In this document: piece after piece, positions 1-8,581 of the stretch
Layout: each line of letters begins with the position of its first letter
Position numbering within the stretch: position 1 is the first letter of the stretch
From: Polaromonas sp. SP1
GTDB lineage: Bacteria; Pseudomonadota; Gammaproteobacteria; Burkholderiales; Burkholderiaceae_C
Assembly: GCF_003711205.1 (NCBI RefSeq)
Contig: NZ_CP031013.1
Span: 2,026,501 to 2,090,500 of the forward strand
Length of the DNA: 64,000 nt
Reading direction: 5' to 3'
Notes under the pieces: generated by a model
What the model was told of the DNA's origin: nothing
The model's database searches: none
Seen by the model: only the letters and a program-made list of their open reading frames with translations
Program-made: the position numbers and the translations under genes

Positions 1-873
1 GGCAGGCAGCTCAACCGGCTCCACGGCAACTTACAGTTCCTGCTGATCTACCTGGCCAGCGCGCTCACCGGCAGCGCGCTCAGCCTGCATTACTCCGCCC
101 AGCAATCGGTGTCGGTGGGCGCTTCCGGCGCGGTGTTCGGGGTTCTGGGGGCTTTGCTGGTTGCCATGTACCAGCATCGTGGGCAGATACCCGGCATCAC
201 CAGCAAGAATGTGATGACCAGCCAGGGTGTGTTTCTGGCCTACGCCCTTGTCCAGGGTTTCAGCAAGCAGGGCATCGACAACGCCGCCCACGTAGGCGGC
301 CTCATCGCCGGGTGTGTGCTGGCCTGGATGTTGACGGAAAAGATCGCTGTTGTGGCCACGCCCGCGCGACGTCTTTCAACGGCGGCCATTGGAGCGCTGT
401 TGTCTGGGGTGGCGGTGGCCGCGCTGGTGGTGACGACACCCGCGCCCGCCGTGCATCACCGGCAGTTGTTTGAGTTTCAGGCCGGATTGACGCGGATCTT
501 GCCCCTGATGAAGGCGACGGAAAAGGCTTTTCAGGCTGACGTGAAAGCCCTGCGGGAAGGCAAGATGACCGAGGAGCAGTTTGCGCAGGCGCTGCAAACA
601 CAGCACCTGCCCGGCTACCAGGCCGTGCAGCGTGCTTTGGCCCCGCTGGACGTTCCCGCGAACGACAAAGTCGGCGCCGGCATGCGCGATGTCAAGCGTG
701 CGAACAGCCTCGTGGTGGAGGTCATGCAGATCCAGCTGGCGAACGCACGTGCTGTGCCGGGCGATGCGGCTGCCGCCGCAGGCCAGGCCCGCATAGACGT
801 CATCAACACGGAGCTCCGCGCCATTAACGCGCGGATTTCCGAGCGCGTCAACGCCGCCAAGCCCAAGCCTTGA
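1..873 (+). CDS. Rhomboid family intramembrane serine protease, 5'-truncated by window edge
   Basis: The frame is open from base 1 and ends at TGA 871-873, giving 290 visible residues; the start lies outside the window. The rhomboid active site is present: GASGAVFG with the nucleophile serine at bases 124-126, and the partner histidine in AAHVGG at 289-291, both in hydrophobic segments. Rhomboids cleave membrane proteins inside the bilayer. After a last membrane segment (about bases 390-440) there is a hydrophilic C-terminal domain of about 140 residues, rich in Ala, Gln and charged residues and probably helical, which I do not recognise. The substrate is unknown. The gene converges on the aldolase gene ending at 954. 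Confidence 0.9.
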   Translation, partial: GRQLNRLHGNLQFLLIYLASALTGSALSLHYSAQQSVSVGASGAVFGVLGALLVAMYQHRGQIPGITSKNVMTSQGVFLAYALVQGFSKQGIDNAAHVGGLIAGCVLAWMLTEKIAVVATPARRLSTAAIGALLSGVAVAALVVTTPAPAVHHRQLFEFQAGLTRILPLMKATEKAFQADVKALREGKMTEEQFAQALQTQHLPGYQAVQRALAPLDVPANDKVGAGMRDVKRANSLVVEVMQIQLANARAVPGDAAAAAGQARIDVINTELRAINARISERVNAAKPKP

Positions 874-953
874 CCCCTGGTGGATAGCCGCAAGATCGCT
901 TACTCCTGAGCCTGCGTTGATGCACGCTGTGCATTGGCAGGCGCTCTGGCCCG

Positions 954-2138
954 TCAGGTCAGCGCGCCGCGCGCATCCACCCGGAAAATGCGCTGCACCG
1001 TGCCGGTGCGAAGGCCGCCAGTGACGCCGATCATGGTGTCGTGCAGGTTGACGGTGGGGTCGCAGTGGCCGGGTATCAGCCACAGCATGCGGCCGAGGCC
1101 GGGCAGGCGTTTGCTGTCGCCGGCGGCGCGCAGGATGCCGTGCTCGTCGCCGCCGTTGAAGTATTCCAGTTCGCTTTCGGTGTCAAAGGCGTGCACCAGC
1201 GGCATGCCTGAATCGATCGCGTGGCTCTTGTGGCCGGCGTCGCACACCGCGTGGCCGCTGTGGGTGCTGACGACCTGTGTCTTCACAAAGAGCGAGTGCT
1301 CAAATTGCGGCTGGGCCGCATCACGCTCGTTCTGGGCGTAGTCGGCATCCATGAACATGAAGGAGCCCGCCTGCAGCTCGCCGTACACGCCGCTGGCGGC
1401 CTCCAGCATGAGACTGCCGGTGCCGGCGCCCGTGACCAGTTCCACGGGGATCCCTTGCGCTTCAATGAGTTTTTTGGTCAGCACAACGGCCTCGACGGCT
1501 TTTGAAATGGCGTCGCGCCTTTCCTGGGCGCTGCGCATGTGCTGGGCCTTGCCGTGGTAGGCCTGCAGGCCGGCAAAGCGCAGGGCCGGGTGTTTGCGGA
1601 TTTCCAGCACCAGGGTGACGGCGGCGGCGCCGGGCTCGACACCGCAGCGGCCCTGGCCGACGTCGATCTCGACGAACACGTCGATCACGGTGGCGCCGGT
1701 CTTGTTGCCCAGCCGGGCTTCCGTCATGGCCTGCGCCAGGCGGATCACGCCTTCGGTGCTGTCCACCGCGATGGCGAGCTGGCCGCCCTGGGCGGCGACT
1801 TTCTGCGTGAGCTCCGCCACACGCGCGAGTTTGCCGGGGGCGATCACCTCGTTGCTGATGTAGATGTTGTAGACGCCGCCGGCGAACATGGCTTCGGCTT
1901 CGGAGGTTTTTTGCACGCACACACCGACGGCCCCGGCCTTGATCTGCATCTTGGCCAGCGACGAGCATTTGTGCAGCTTGGCGTGCGGGCGCCAGCGGAT
2001 GTTGTGTTTTTTGGCGAATTCGGCCATGCGCGCCAGGTTGCGTTTCATCGCATCCATGTCGATGACCAGGGCGGGCGTGTCGATGTCGTTGACCGGCTTG
2101 CCGATCAGCTTGGCGAGGTGGGGGGGCAGGGTGCTCAT
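954..2138 (-). CDS. DSD1-fold PLP aldolase (D-threonine / 3-hydroxy-D-aspartate aldolase type)
   Basis: 394 residues, the usual size for the D-threonine aldolase/D-serine dehydratase family: an N-terminal alanine-racemase-like barrel and a C-terminal beta domain. The motif RPHAKLHK contains the likely PLP lysine (K54), and PGHCDPTVNLHD (H358, D360) matches the metal site of the C-terminal domain. Family members split D-3-hydroxy amino acids to glycine or glyoxylate-type products using PLP and a divalent metal. Exact substrate is not readable; the overall pattern resembles 3-hydroxy-D-aspartate aldolase as well as D-threonine aldolase. It is the last gene of a leftward group; a GC hairpin (2167-2180) separates it from the phosphatase gene upstream. 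Confidence 0.85.
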   Translation of the reverse strand: MSTLPPHLAKLIGKPVNDIDTPALVIDMDAMKRNLARMAEFAKKHNIRWRPHAKLHKCSSLAKMQIKAGAVGVCVQKTSEAEAMFAGGVYNIYISNEVIAPGKLARVAELTQKVAAQGGQLAIAVDSTEGVIRLAQAMTEARLGNKTGATVIDVFVEIDVGQGRCGVEPGAAAVTLVLEIRKHPALRFAGLQAYHGKAQHMRSAQERRDAISKAVEAVVLTKKLIEAQGIPVELVTGAGTGSLMLEAASGVYGELQAGSFMFMDADYAQNERDAAQPQFEHSLFVKTQVVSTHSGHAVCDAGHKSHAIDSGMPLVHAFDTESELEYFNGGDEHGILRAAGDSKRLPGLGRMLWLIPGHCDPTVNLHDTMIGVTGGLRTGTVQRIFRVDARGALT

Positions 2139-2240
2139 GGGTGTGGTCGTTATTGTGCGCCTGGGGGCCGCCTTGGCGGCGCGTTCTCAGGCCATTATGA
2201 ATGGCTTGTCCGTAACAGCTTGTGCACTCGGCGGGCGCAT

Positions 2241-2924
2241 TCAGCCGGCGCTCAAGGGCTTTGGGGTGCCGCCGGCCGCAAAACCGTTTCCGTCGTCCAT
2301 GCTGCCTCCGTCCAGGTGCTGCGTGTCGGCCCAGCCCACCAGCGTAAAGCCCTCGGGTGTCCAGAGCAGGCGGTTGATGGCCGCATTGCCCAGCGCCCAG
2401 GTGCGCGGCGCCTGGATGTCCAGCCGAGTGGCGGCGCGGTAAAGCACGTCCATCACGCCGCCGTGGCCGACCATCGCGATCAGCTCGCCCGGGTGTTCGG
2501 CCGCCAGGCGTTCGGCGGTGGCCACCACACGGCTGCGCAGGTCGATCAGCGACTCGCCGCCGGCCGGCGCGAATTCCGGGTCCCGCTTGCGCCAGCGCAT
2601 CGACTGGTCGGGCAGCAAGGCCTCGATCTCGGCGAAGGTCTTGCCCTCGAAGTCGCCGAAGCCGCGTTCACGCAGGCCTTCTTCGCGCGTCACCTCAATG
2701 CCCTGTATGCGGCCCAGGTACTGCGCTGTTTCCCAGGCGCGGGTCAAGTCGCTGGCGTAGATGGCCGTGATGGGTTCGTCGGCCAGCGCCAGCGCCATGC
2801 GCTCGGCCTGCTTGCGGCCGGTTTCGTTGAGCGGGATGTCGAGGTGGCCCTGGATACGGGTGTCGACATTCCATGTCGTTTCACCATGGCGAATAGCAAT
2901 GATGCGCGTGGGTTCCATGGTCAT
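2241..2924 (-). CDS. Histidine phosphatase family protein (phosphoglycerate-mutase-like)
   Basis: The RHGET motif at residues 12-16 carries the phospho-histidine, and VGHGG later in the protein carries the second catalytic histidine of this superfamily. Length (227 residues) fits cofactor-independent phosphatases of the GpmB/CobC type; substrate cannot be deduced. The frame stays open further upstream to 2996, but that part is encoded by a dispersed repeat (about 2932-3018), so I start at ATG 2924 (MTMEPTR) or the ATG at 2918. The only Shine-Dalgarno-like signal for 2924 is the GGGGG edge of that repeat. Confidence 0.88.
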   Translation of the reverse strand: MTMEPTRIIAIRHGETTWNVDTRIQGHLDIPLNETGRKQAERMALALADEPITAIYASDLTRAWETAQYLGRIQGIEVTREEGLRERGFGDFEGKTFAEIEALLPDQSMRWRKRDPEFAPAGGESLIDLRSRVVATAERLAAEHPGELIAMVGHGGVMDVLYRAATRLDIQAPRTWALGNAAINRLLWTPEGFTLVGWADTQHLDGGSMDDGNGFAAGGTPKPLSAG

Positions 2925-3060
2925 GAAGCCCCCACGTTCGCCCACTGCGTGTGGCTCTCTGCCCCCCGAGGGGGCCGCCCGCCTGCGGCCCGGCAAAGCC
3001 GGTTCCGCGGCTCAGGCTTGTACAGATCTGTTTTGCAAATCGAGAAGCGTGGCGGCGGTA

Positions 3061-3675
3061 TCACCGGGGAATCTCCACATTCACGCGGCGCGTGCCGGCC
3101 GGCGGTTGCGGAAAGCCGCGCAGCGCCGAGTCCAGCATGGCGGGCAATACGGCCAGGGTGTCGCCCCAGACGCCGTCGTGCAGTGCGCGGGTTTCAAACA
3201 CCACCTGGTTGGTGCCGAGGTCGCGCATCAAGAGGGTCAGGTCGCGTTTGTAATACGGCTCTGAAAAGCGCAGCGGAAACGACAGGCCCACCGACGCGCC
3301 GCGGTTGCCGCCGCCCACAAACACGCCCGGTGCGCCGAAACCGAAGCCGTCGTAGGGGCTGTCATAGGGGTAGCGCTCCACCACCTGGGTGTTGGCGACC
3401 ACCTGCACGCTGTAGCGCGCGATGGGCGAGTTGAGCTCCATACCCACCTTGGCCAGGGCCGTGCGCGTGAGGCCTTCGACCAGGTCCTGCTGGCTGCCTA
3501 CGGCCTGCTGCGAGGGCAGGCGCTCAAAGCGGTAGGGCGTGCCGGGCCCGGGGGGCGCGGCCTTCCAGCCGTAGAACGCGGTGACGTCGCTGTCGACCAG
3601 GCGCACGGTGGAGCAGCCGGTCATGAAGAATGCCGTGGCTGCTATCAAAACAATAGCTACAAGTGCACGTCTCAT
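3061..3675 (-). CDS. DUF4136-type outer-membrane lipoprotein
   Basis: 204 residues with a lipoprotein signal: two arginines, a hydrophobic stretch and the lipobox MTGC with cysteine at residue 21. The body resembles DUF4136 lipoproteins (beta-rich, mentions of Tyr and Gly-rich FGFGAPGVFVGGG stretch near the middle, a VFETRALHDG motif near the end). Function of the family is unknown. Odd feature: part of the signal peptide is encoded by a dispersed palindromic repeat (3641-3657, GCTAT/ATAGC), so the hydrophobic core seems to have been partly built from repeat DNA. It lies 29 bp downstream of ttcA and is probably co-transcribed with it. Confidence 0.8.
   Translation of the reverse strand: MRRALVAIVLIAATAFFMTGCSTVRLVDSDVTAFYGWKAAPPGPGTPYRFERLPSQQAVGSQQDLVEGLTRTALAKVGMELNSPIARYSVQVVANTQVVERYPYDSPYDGFGFGAPGVFVGGGNRGASVGLSFPLRFSEPYYKRDLTLLMRDLGTNQVVFETRALHDGVWGDTLAVLPAMLDSALRGFPQPPAGTRRVNVEIPR
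3641..3657. repeat. Palindromic dispersed repeat core inside a coding region
   Basis: GCTAT and ATAGC arms separated by 7 bp. This is the core of the Comamonadaceae-type repeat found at eight other sites in this window; here it lies in the signal-peptide codons of the lipoprotein gene. Confidence 0.6.
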
Positions 3676-3704
3676 ATGGGCTCCAGCGTAAAAAGACTTA
3701 AAAA

Positions 3705-4655
3705 TCAGTTGGGGCGGATGCCGATGACCGACATGCCCGGAAGCGCCGGCTCCTTGAACTCTTCGGCATCAAATGCTTTGTCGCCGTCGGCGTCGGCAAT
3801 GCCGGTGGCCTTGATGCCTTTGAAGTCGTGGCGCTTGTTGTCCATCAGGTGCGAAGGCACGATGTTCTGCAGCGAGGCAAACATGTTCTCCAGCCGGCCG
3901 GGGAATTTTTTCTCCCATTCGCGCAGCATGTTGCCGACCTGCTTGCGCTGCAGGTTTTCCTGGCTGCCGCACAGCGTGCACGGGATGATGGGGAATTCAC
4001 GCACCTGCGCCCAGCGCGTCAGGTCTTTTTCGGTCACGTAGGCCATGGGGCGGATGACGACGTTTTTGCCGTCGTCGCTCACCAGCTTGGGCGGCATGCC
4101 CTTGAGCTTGGCCGCAAAGAACATGTTGAGGAAAAAGGTCTGCAGCATGTCGTCGCGGTGGTGGCCCAGCGCGACTTTCGTGCAGCCGAGCTCACCGGCC
4201 ACCCGGTACAAGATGCCGCGGCGCAGGCGCGAACACAGCGAGCACAGCGTCTTGCCCTCGGGGATCACGCGCTTGACGATGCTGTAGGTGTCCTGGTTTT
4301 CGATGTGAAAGGGCACGCCGAGTTTGCTGAGGTAGTCAGGCAGGATGTGCTCGGGAAAGCCGGGCTGCTTCTGGTCGAGGTTGACGGCCACCAGCTCGAA
4401 GTTGATGGGCGCGCGCTTTTGCAGCTTCAGCAGGATATCGAGCATCGCGTAGCTGTCTTTGCCGCCCGAGACGCACACCATCACCTTGTCGCCCTCTTCA
4501 ATCATGTTGAAGTCGACAATCGCGCGGCCCACTTCGCGGCACAGGCGCTTTTCAAGCTTGTGGTCTTCGCGCTCGATCTTCATGCTGTTTTGCACGCGGG
4601 CCGAGCTCTCTTGCTGCTCAAACTCCGCAACGGCTTCTTCCCAGACTGCATTCAT
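3705..4655 (-). CDS. ttcA: tRNA 2-thiocytidine(32) synthetase TtcA
   Basis: 316 residues. The PP-loop motif SGGKDS (residues 63-68) activates C32 of tRNA by adenylation, and the paired CSLC (138-141) and CTLC (about residue 230) motifs hold the iron-sulfur cluster that delivers sulfur, as in the TtcA family. The start at ATG 4655 (MNAVWEE) is chosen because the longer frame to 4823 is encoded by repeat DNA and folB-spacer sequence with no homology to TtcA. Upstream of the ATG the only purine-rich signal is GGGGGC from the edge of a dispersed repeat. The C-terminus has an acidic extension of about 20 residues. Confidence 0.96.
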   Translation of the reverse strand: MNAVWEEAVAEFEQQESSARVQNSMKIEREDHKLEKRLCREVGRAIVDFNMIEEGDKVMVCVSGGKDSYAMLDILLKLQKRAPINFELVAVNLDQKQPGFPEHILPDYLSKLGVPFHIENQDTYSIVKRVIPEGKTLCSLCSRLRRGILYRVAGELGCTKVALGHHRDDMLQTFFLNMFFAAKLKGMPPKLVSDDGKNVVIRPMAYVTEKDLTRWAQVREFPIIPCTLCGSQENLQRKQVGNMLREWEKKFPGRLENMFASLQNIVPSHLMDNKRHDFKGIKATGIADADGDKAFDAEEFKEPALPGMSVIGIRPN

Positions 4656-4758
4656 AAAGGCCCCCACGCTTGCGAAATACGCTGCGCTGCCCCCCGAGGG
4701 GGCGTTCGCTGCTTGAAGCGGTTCTGCGCGACGCTCATATCGTTTGCTCCCATATCGT

Positions 4759-5130
4759 TCACCACTGTCCCGTCTCGACGCGAATGGCCACTTCGCAGTC
4801 GTCAAAAATTTCAAGTTTGGCAATCTTCACCCGCACGCCCAGCACGCCGGGCAGCTGCATCAGCCGGTGCGCCAGCTTGCCGATCAGGCTCTCCAGCAGG
4901 TTCTGGTGTTCCGCCGTGCATTCGTTGATGATGATCTGGCGCACCTTGCGGTAGTCCAGCACGTGGTTGATGTCGTCGTCGTGGGGCAGCAGCGGCTGCG
5001 TGCCCAGGTTCAGCTCGGCATCGACCTGGATGGGCTGCGGCGCGGTTTTTTCGTGGTCCAGAATGCCGAGGTTCGCGTCGAAACGCAAACCGGTGAGGTT
5101 CAGGATTTGGGTGCCCCGGGTATTGAACAT
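4759..5130 (-). CDS. folB: Dihydroneopterin aldolase FolB
   Basis: 123 residues, normal FolB length. FolB cleaves (or epimerises) 7,8-dihydroneopterin to 6-hydroxymethyl-dihydropterin in folate synthesis. The sequence shows the family pattern: a [12 protein letters not shown] stretch near residue 17, the VLDYRKV region near 58, and [13 protein letters not shown] near 77. It lies just downstream of a pteridine-reductase-like SDR gene (54 bp gap), which supports a folate or pterin link for both genes. The cyclo-ligase at 9676 is also folate-related but is not adjacent. Confidence 0.93.
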   Translation of the reverse strand: MFNTRGTQILNLTGLRFDANLGILDHEKTAPQPIQVDAELNLGTQPLLPHDDDINHVLDYRKVRQIIINECTAEHQNLLESLIGKLAHRLMQLPGVLGVRVKIAKLEIFDDCEVAIRVETGQW

Positions 5131-5184
5131 GGCGCCAGTCTGTAGTGGGTAGGGTGCAGGGATGTGTCAGCCGTTGCCGCAGGC

Positions 5185-5976
5185 TTACATCAGCGAAAAA
5201 TCGCGTTCGAACTTCATCAGGTGCTGGCCGCCGTCCACCAGCAGCGTCGTGCCGGTGAGGGAGCGGTTTTCCAGCGCGAACTTGACCGTGGCCGCGACAT
5301 CGGCAGGCGTGGACGAGCGGCCCAGCGGAGACAGCTTGTGCCTGGCCTCGAACTGCGCGTCGGTCAGCAGGTGGCTGGTCAGCGTGAGCCCGGGCGCCAC
5401 ACCCACCACACGTACCTGGGGCGCGAGCGCCAGCGCCAGCATGGTTCCGGCGGCCTCCAGGGCGGCCTTGGAGAGCGTGTAGCTGAAGAAATCGGGGTTC
5501 TGGTTCCAGAGCTTCTGGTCCAGCAGATTGACGACGGCGCCCTGGGCGCCGTTTTCGCCGCCTTCGGCGCGCGAAAGCACATGGGCGTGCAGCGCCTGGG
5601 CCAGCAGCACGGCCGCGCCGGTGTTGGTGTGCAAATGTTTGTCCAGGGCCGCAAAGCCGAAGCTGGCGGCGCTGTCGTGCTCGAAGGTAGAGGCGTTGTT
5701 GACCACCGCATCGACCCGACCCATGCGAGCGACCACCGCCGGCAGCAGGCCACGGACCGCCGCCTCACTTCCAAGATCAGCATGAAAAGCGGCTGCAGCC
5801 GGCGTCAAGCTTGAGCAGTCAGCTACTGTTTTTGTAGCGTCGGCCTCGGAGCCGCGGTAATGCACCGCCACCCGCCAGCCGCCGGTGGCAAGCGCCAGCG
5901 CGATGTCACGCCCCAGCCGCCGGGAGGCGCCGGTCACGAGGACAACGGGTTGCGGTGATGACGGAGCTGCAGGCAT
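5185..5976 (-). CDS. SDR oxidoreductase, pteridine-reductase-like (FolM/PTR1 type)
   Basis: 263 residues from ATG 5976 (MPAAPSS). It has the TGASRRLG nucleotide-binding motif (the RR form is characteristic of pteridine reductases rather than typical SDRs), NNAST, and the catalytic Y-x3-K in FSYTLSK preceded by NLLDQK, as in PTR1/FolM relatives. The likely role is NADPH-dependent reduction of dihydropterin or dihydrofolate; adjacency to folB supports this. The open frame extends to 6099 but those codons are part of a duplicated intergenic segment, so the shorter start is preferred. A palindromic repeat (GCTAC/GTAGC, 5822-5838) is read in frame as a linker around ATKTVADCSSLTP. Confidence 0.85.
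   Translation of the reverse strand: MPAAPSSPQPVVLVTGASRRLGRDIALALATGGWRVAVHYRGSEADATKTVADCSSLTPAAAAFHADLGSEAAVRGLLPAVVARMGRVDAVVNNASTFEHDSAASFGFAALDKHLHTNTGAAVLLAQALHAHVLSRAEGGENGAQGAVVNLLDQKLWNQNPDFFSYTLSKAALEAAGTMLALALAPQVRVVGVAPGLTLTSHLLTDAQFEARHKLSPLGRSSTPADVAATVKFALENRSLTGTTLLVDGGQHLMKFERDFSLM
5822..5838. repeat. Palindromic dispersed repeat core inside the SDR gene
   Basis: GCTAC/GTAGC arms with a T-rich spacer, the same family as at 3641, 10037, 12490 and others. It encodes about ten residues inserted between the first strands of the Rossmann fold region. Confidence 0.5.
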
Positions 5977-5988
5977 TGCTGGGGTAGG

Positions 5989-6060
5989 TGGGCTGAAAGG
6001 AGGGGAGGACGGGCCCGGGTGTAGCGCCGCCAATTGCAGGCGCTGACACACATGACCCCC
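5989..6060 (+). repeat. First copy of an imperfect ~70-bp direct repeat flanking a LysR gene
   Basis: Shares with 7190-7258 the order GGGCTGAAAG, a G-rich stretch, GCCG(C/A)CAATTGCAGG, CGCTGACACAC and ATGACCCC. The CAATTG...CACAC part is identical over 21 bases (6031-6051 and 7222-7242). The ATGACCCC here corresponds to the start codon region of the methyltransferase in the second copy, suggesting a decayed copy of that gene's 5' edge. Confidence 0.8.
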
Positions 6061-6200
6061 AATGACCGCGACGGCCAATCCGCCCATTTTACCGGCCACC
6101 CCCGCAGGGCCCGTTGTCAGGGGCCTTTGAGGCTTGGCGTGTATCCACGGGTGCCCCAGAATCCCTGTTACGTTTTATATACAAATCTCGGTTCCCCTAT

Positions 6201-6222
6201 AAGATTGCTAAATGGCTATCTT
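6201..6222. promoter_or_regulatory. Candidate LysR operator upstream of the LysR gene
   Basis: An imperfect dyad (AAGATTGC ... GGCTATCTT) of the T-N11-A type expected for LysR autoregulation lies 20 bp before ATG 6242. The surrounding 6170-6225 stretch is AT-rich compared with its neighbours. Confidence 0.35.
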
Positions 6223-6241
6223 GTTTTAGAGGGATCCTCCA

Positions 6242-7159
6242 ATGCGTAGACGAATACCCAGCATGGGTGCGCTGATGGCATTTGACGCGACCGCCCGCCA
6301 TGCAAGCGTGACGCGCGCCGCAGACGAGCTGTCGCTCACGGAAAGCGCCATTTCACGCCAGATTTCCCAACTCGAAAGCCAGCTGGAGGTACAGCTCTTT
6401 CTTCGCGTCAAGAAGCGGCTGTCGCTCACCCAGGCCGGTGTGGCTTACGCGCGCGATGTGGGCAAGGTCCTTGAGCGTCTGGAAAGAGATACCCTGGACG
6501 TGATGACCAATGAGGGTGAAGGTGGTGCGCTGGAAATCGCGGTGTGCCCCACGGTGTGCAAGCTGTGGCTGATTCCCCGTCTGCCTGATTTCTACGAAAG
6601 CCACCCGAAGCTGACGATGAGCATCAGCGCACGCAACAACCGCTTCTTGTTCCGCGGGACGACTTTCGACGGTGCCCTTTTCTACGGCGCGGCGAGTTGG
6701 CCTGGTGCGCGTTCGGATTTCCTGTTTGATCGGGAGTTGATCGCCGTTGTCGGAGGCCGGCTGCTGCAGGACCCCGCGCCCTGGACACCCGAGCGGATCG
6801 CACAAGAGCGTTTGCTGCATCTCGTCACGCGACTGGATTCCTGGCGAGACTGGGCTGAAAGCGCCGGGGTCGAGGGTTTGAACATGCTCAAGGGTCCGCG
6901 CTTTGACATGCAGCTGATGGCGATTGAGGCCGCCTGCGCGGGCTTGGGTGTGGCGCTGGTGCCCCGGTTCATGGTGGCCGCAGACCTGCTGGAGGGCAGG
7001 CTGCGCATCGTCTCCGACATCTCGCTGCGCGAAGAAGGCGCCTACTATTTCTCTTACCCTGAAGAGAAGGCGGGGGAGCCTCAGCTGGAGTTCTTTCGCA
7101 GCTGGCTGCAAGTGCAGGCGCAGCGCTTCCGGGGGCCGGACGCAGCTGGGCCGCAGTAA
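6242..7159 (+). CDS. LysR-type transcriptional regulator (GcvA-like)
   Basis: 305 residues. The N-terminal winged HTH is clear (SVTRAADELSLTESAISRQI, residues 23-42) and the rest is a LysR effector-binding domain. The WLIPRLPDF stretch near residue 110 is common in GcvA-type regulators. No target gene is divergently adjacent within a normal operator distance: upstream is the SDR gene, and the gene is bracketed by a 70-bp direct repeat, so it appears to have been inserted here. Target unknown. Confidence 0.92.
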   Translation: MRRRIPSMGALMAFDATARHASVTRAADELSLTESAISRQISQLESQLEVQLFLRVKKRLSLTQAGVAYARDVGKVLERLERDTLDVMTNEGEGGALEIAVCPTVCKLWLIPRLPDFYESHPKLTMSISARNNRFLFRGTTFDGALFYGAASWPGARSDFLFDRELIAVVGGRLLQDPAPWTPERIAQERLLHLVTRLDSWRDWAESAGVEGLNMLKGPRFDMQLMAIEAACAGLGVALVPRFMVAADLLEGRLRIVSDISLREEGAYYFSYPEEKAGEPQLEFFRSWLQVQAQRFRGPDAAGPQ

Positions 7160-7189
7160 GGCAGGGGCGCAGGCCTGCGTTGGGCTGGA

Positions 7190-7258
7190 TGGGCTGAAAG
7201 AAGGGGCGGGGCTATCGCCGACAATTGCAGGCGCTGACACACGCCCCGATATGACCCC
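7190..7258 (+). repeat. Second copy of the ~70-bp direct repeat
   Basis: Matches 5989-6060, see that entry. This copy runs into the real start codon of the methyltransferase at 7251. Confidence 0.8.
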
Positions 7259-8357
7259 GATGGCCACCCCCCCCAATTTACACACCGCTCTTGCAAGGCA
7301 CATCACCCAAGCCATTGAGGCCGCCGGCGGCTGGCTGGGCTTTGACGCCTTCATGGCGCTGGCCCTTTACACCCCCGGCCTGGGTTACTACGCCAACGAC
7401 TCGCGCAAATTCGGCCTGATGCCCGGCACCGGCAGCGATTTTGTGACGGCGCCCGAGCTCTCCCCCAGATTCGGCCAGACGCTGGCCCGCCAGGCCGCCC
7501 AGGCCCTGGAGGCCACCGGCACGGCCGAAATCTGGGAGTTCGGCGCCGGCTCCGGCGCGCTGGCGCTGCAGGTGCTGGAGACACTGGGTGAGAAGCTGCA
7601 GCGCTACACCATCGTCGATTTGTCGGGCAGCCTGCAGGCACGCCAGCGCGAGCGCCTGGCCGCTTATGGCAGCAAGGTGCAATGGGCGACGGAGCTGCCG
7701 GCGAAGATGAGCGGCGTGGTGCTGGGCAACGAGGTGCTCGACGCGATGCCGGTCAAACTGCTGTCGCGTTTGGCGGGCGTGTGGCATGAACGCGGCGTGG
7801 TGATGCACGAAGGCGGCTTTCTCTACGCCGACCAGCGCACCGACTTGCGCCCCCCGTTCGAGGTAGAGGGTACGCACGATTACCTCACCGAAATCCACCC
7901 GCAGGCTGAAGGTTTTGTCGCCACGCTGGCCGACCGGCTCGAAGCCGGCGCCGTGTTCCTGCTCGACTACGGCTTTCCGGAGCACGAGTACTACCACCCC
8001 CAGCGCAGCATGGGCACGGTGATGTGCCACCGCGGCCACCTGGCCGACGCCGACGCGCTGGCCGACGTCGGCAGCAAGGACATCACCGCCCACGTCAACT
8101 TCACCGGCATCGCCCTGGCCGGCCAGCAAGCCGGGTTGCAAGTGCTGGGCTACACCAGCCAGGGGCGGTTTCTGCTCAATTGCGGCCTGGTCGACGGGAT
8201 GGAAGGCGCGCCGCTGGAGCAGCGCGTGATGGTGCAAAAACTCATTGCCGAGCACGAGATGGGCGAGCTGTTCAAGGTGATTGCGTTCGGCGCCAAAGAC
8301 ACCGCTGTGTGGGAGCCTATGGGCTTCAAGGCGGGCGACCGCATGCATACCCTCTAA
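7251..8357 (+). CDS. SAM-dependent methyltransferase, MidA/NDUFAF7 family (COG1565)
   Basis: 368 residues. The family hallmarks are present: FMALALYTPGLGYY (residues 34-47), GSDFVTAPELSPRFG (61-75), the SAM-binding EFGAGSGAL (96-104), and GNEVLDAMP. The eukaryotic member methylates an arginine of a respiratory complex I subunit; the bacterial role is not settled, so the substrate here is inferred only. ATG 7251 is chosen (MTPMATPP) with ATG 7260 as an alternative; the open frame reaching back to 6924 overlaps the LysR gene in another frame and is not real. Followed after 9 bp by the DUF2905 gene. Confidence 0.9.
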   Translation: MTPMATPPNLHTALARHITQAIEAAGGWLGFDAFMALALYTPGLGYYANDSRKFGLMPGTGSDFVTAPELSPRFGQTLARQAAQALEATGTAEIWEFGAGSGALALQVLETLGEKLQRYTIVDLSGSLQARQRERLAAYGSKVQWATELPAKMSGVVLGNEVLDAMPVKLLSRLAGVWHERGVVMHEGGFLYADQRTDLRPPFEVEGTHDYLTEIHPQAEGFVATLADRLEAGAVFLLDYGFPEHEYYHPQRSMGTVMCHRGHLADADALADVGSKDITAHVNFTGIALAGQQAGLQVLGYTSQGRFLLNCGLVDGMEGAPLEQRVMVQKLIAEHEMGELFKVIAFGAKDTAVWEPMGFKAGDRMHTL

Positions 8358-8366
8358 ACTGTTCTG

Positions 8367-8561
8367 ATGATCCGCTGGTTCATCGTCATCTTTTTGGCCC
8401 TGATGCTTATCAGCTGGTTCAGCCCGCTGCTGCACAAGCTGGGCTTTGGCAAGCTGCCGGGGGACTTTCGCTTTCGCCTTTTCGGGCGCGACTGGTTCAT
8501 CCCGCTCACCACCACGATTTTGCTGAGCTTTATTGCCAGCCTGATCTCTCAACTCATCTGA
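8367..8561 (+). CDS. DUF2905 small membrane protein
   Basis: 64 residues with two hydrophobic helices (about 3-20 and 46-62) joined by a loop carrying LGFGKLPGDFRF and GRDWFIPLTT, the conserved signature of DUF2905. Function unknown; a small inner-membrane protein. It lies 9 bp after the methyltransferase stop and 20 bp before the ROK gene, so all three are probably one transcript. Confidence 0.88.
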   Translation: MIRWFIVIFLALMLISWFSPLLHKLGFGKLPGDFRFRLFGRDWFIPLTTTILLSFIASLISQLI

Positions 8562-8581
8562 ATTAAAAAGGTGCCATACCG

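Noticed and set aside
1539..3434. A 631-codon open frame on the plus strand
   Set aside because: It is antisense to the aldolase and phosphatase genes, whose families are clear; composition is His/Gly/Gln-rich without domain motifs, as expected for shadows in GC-rich DNA.
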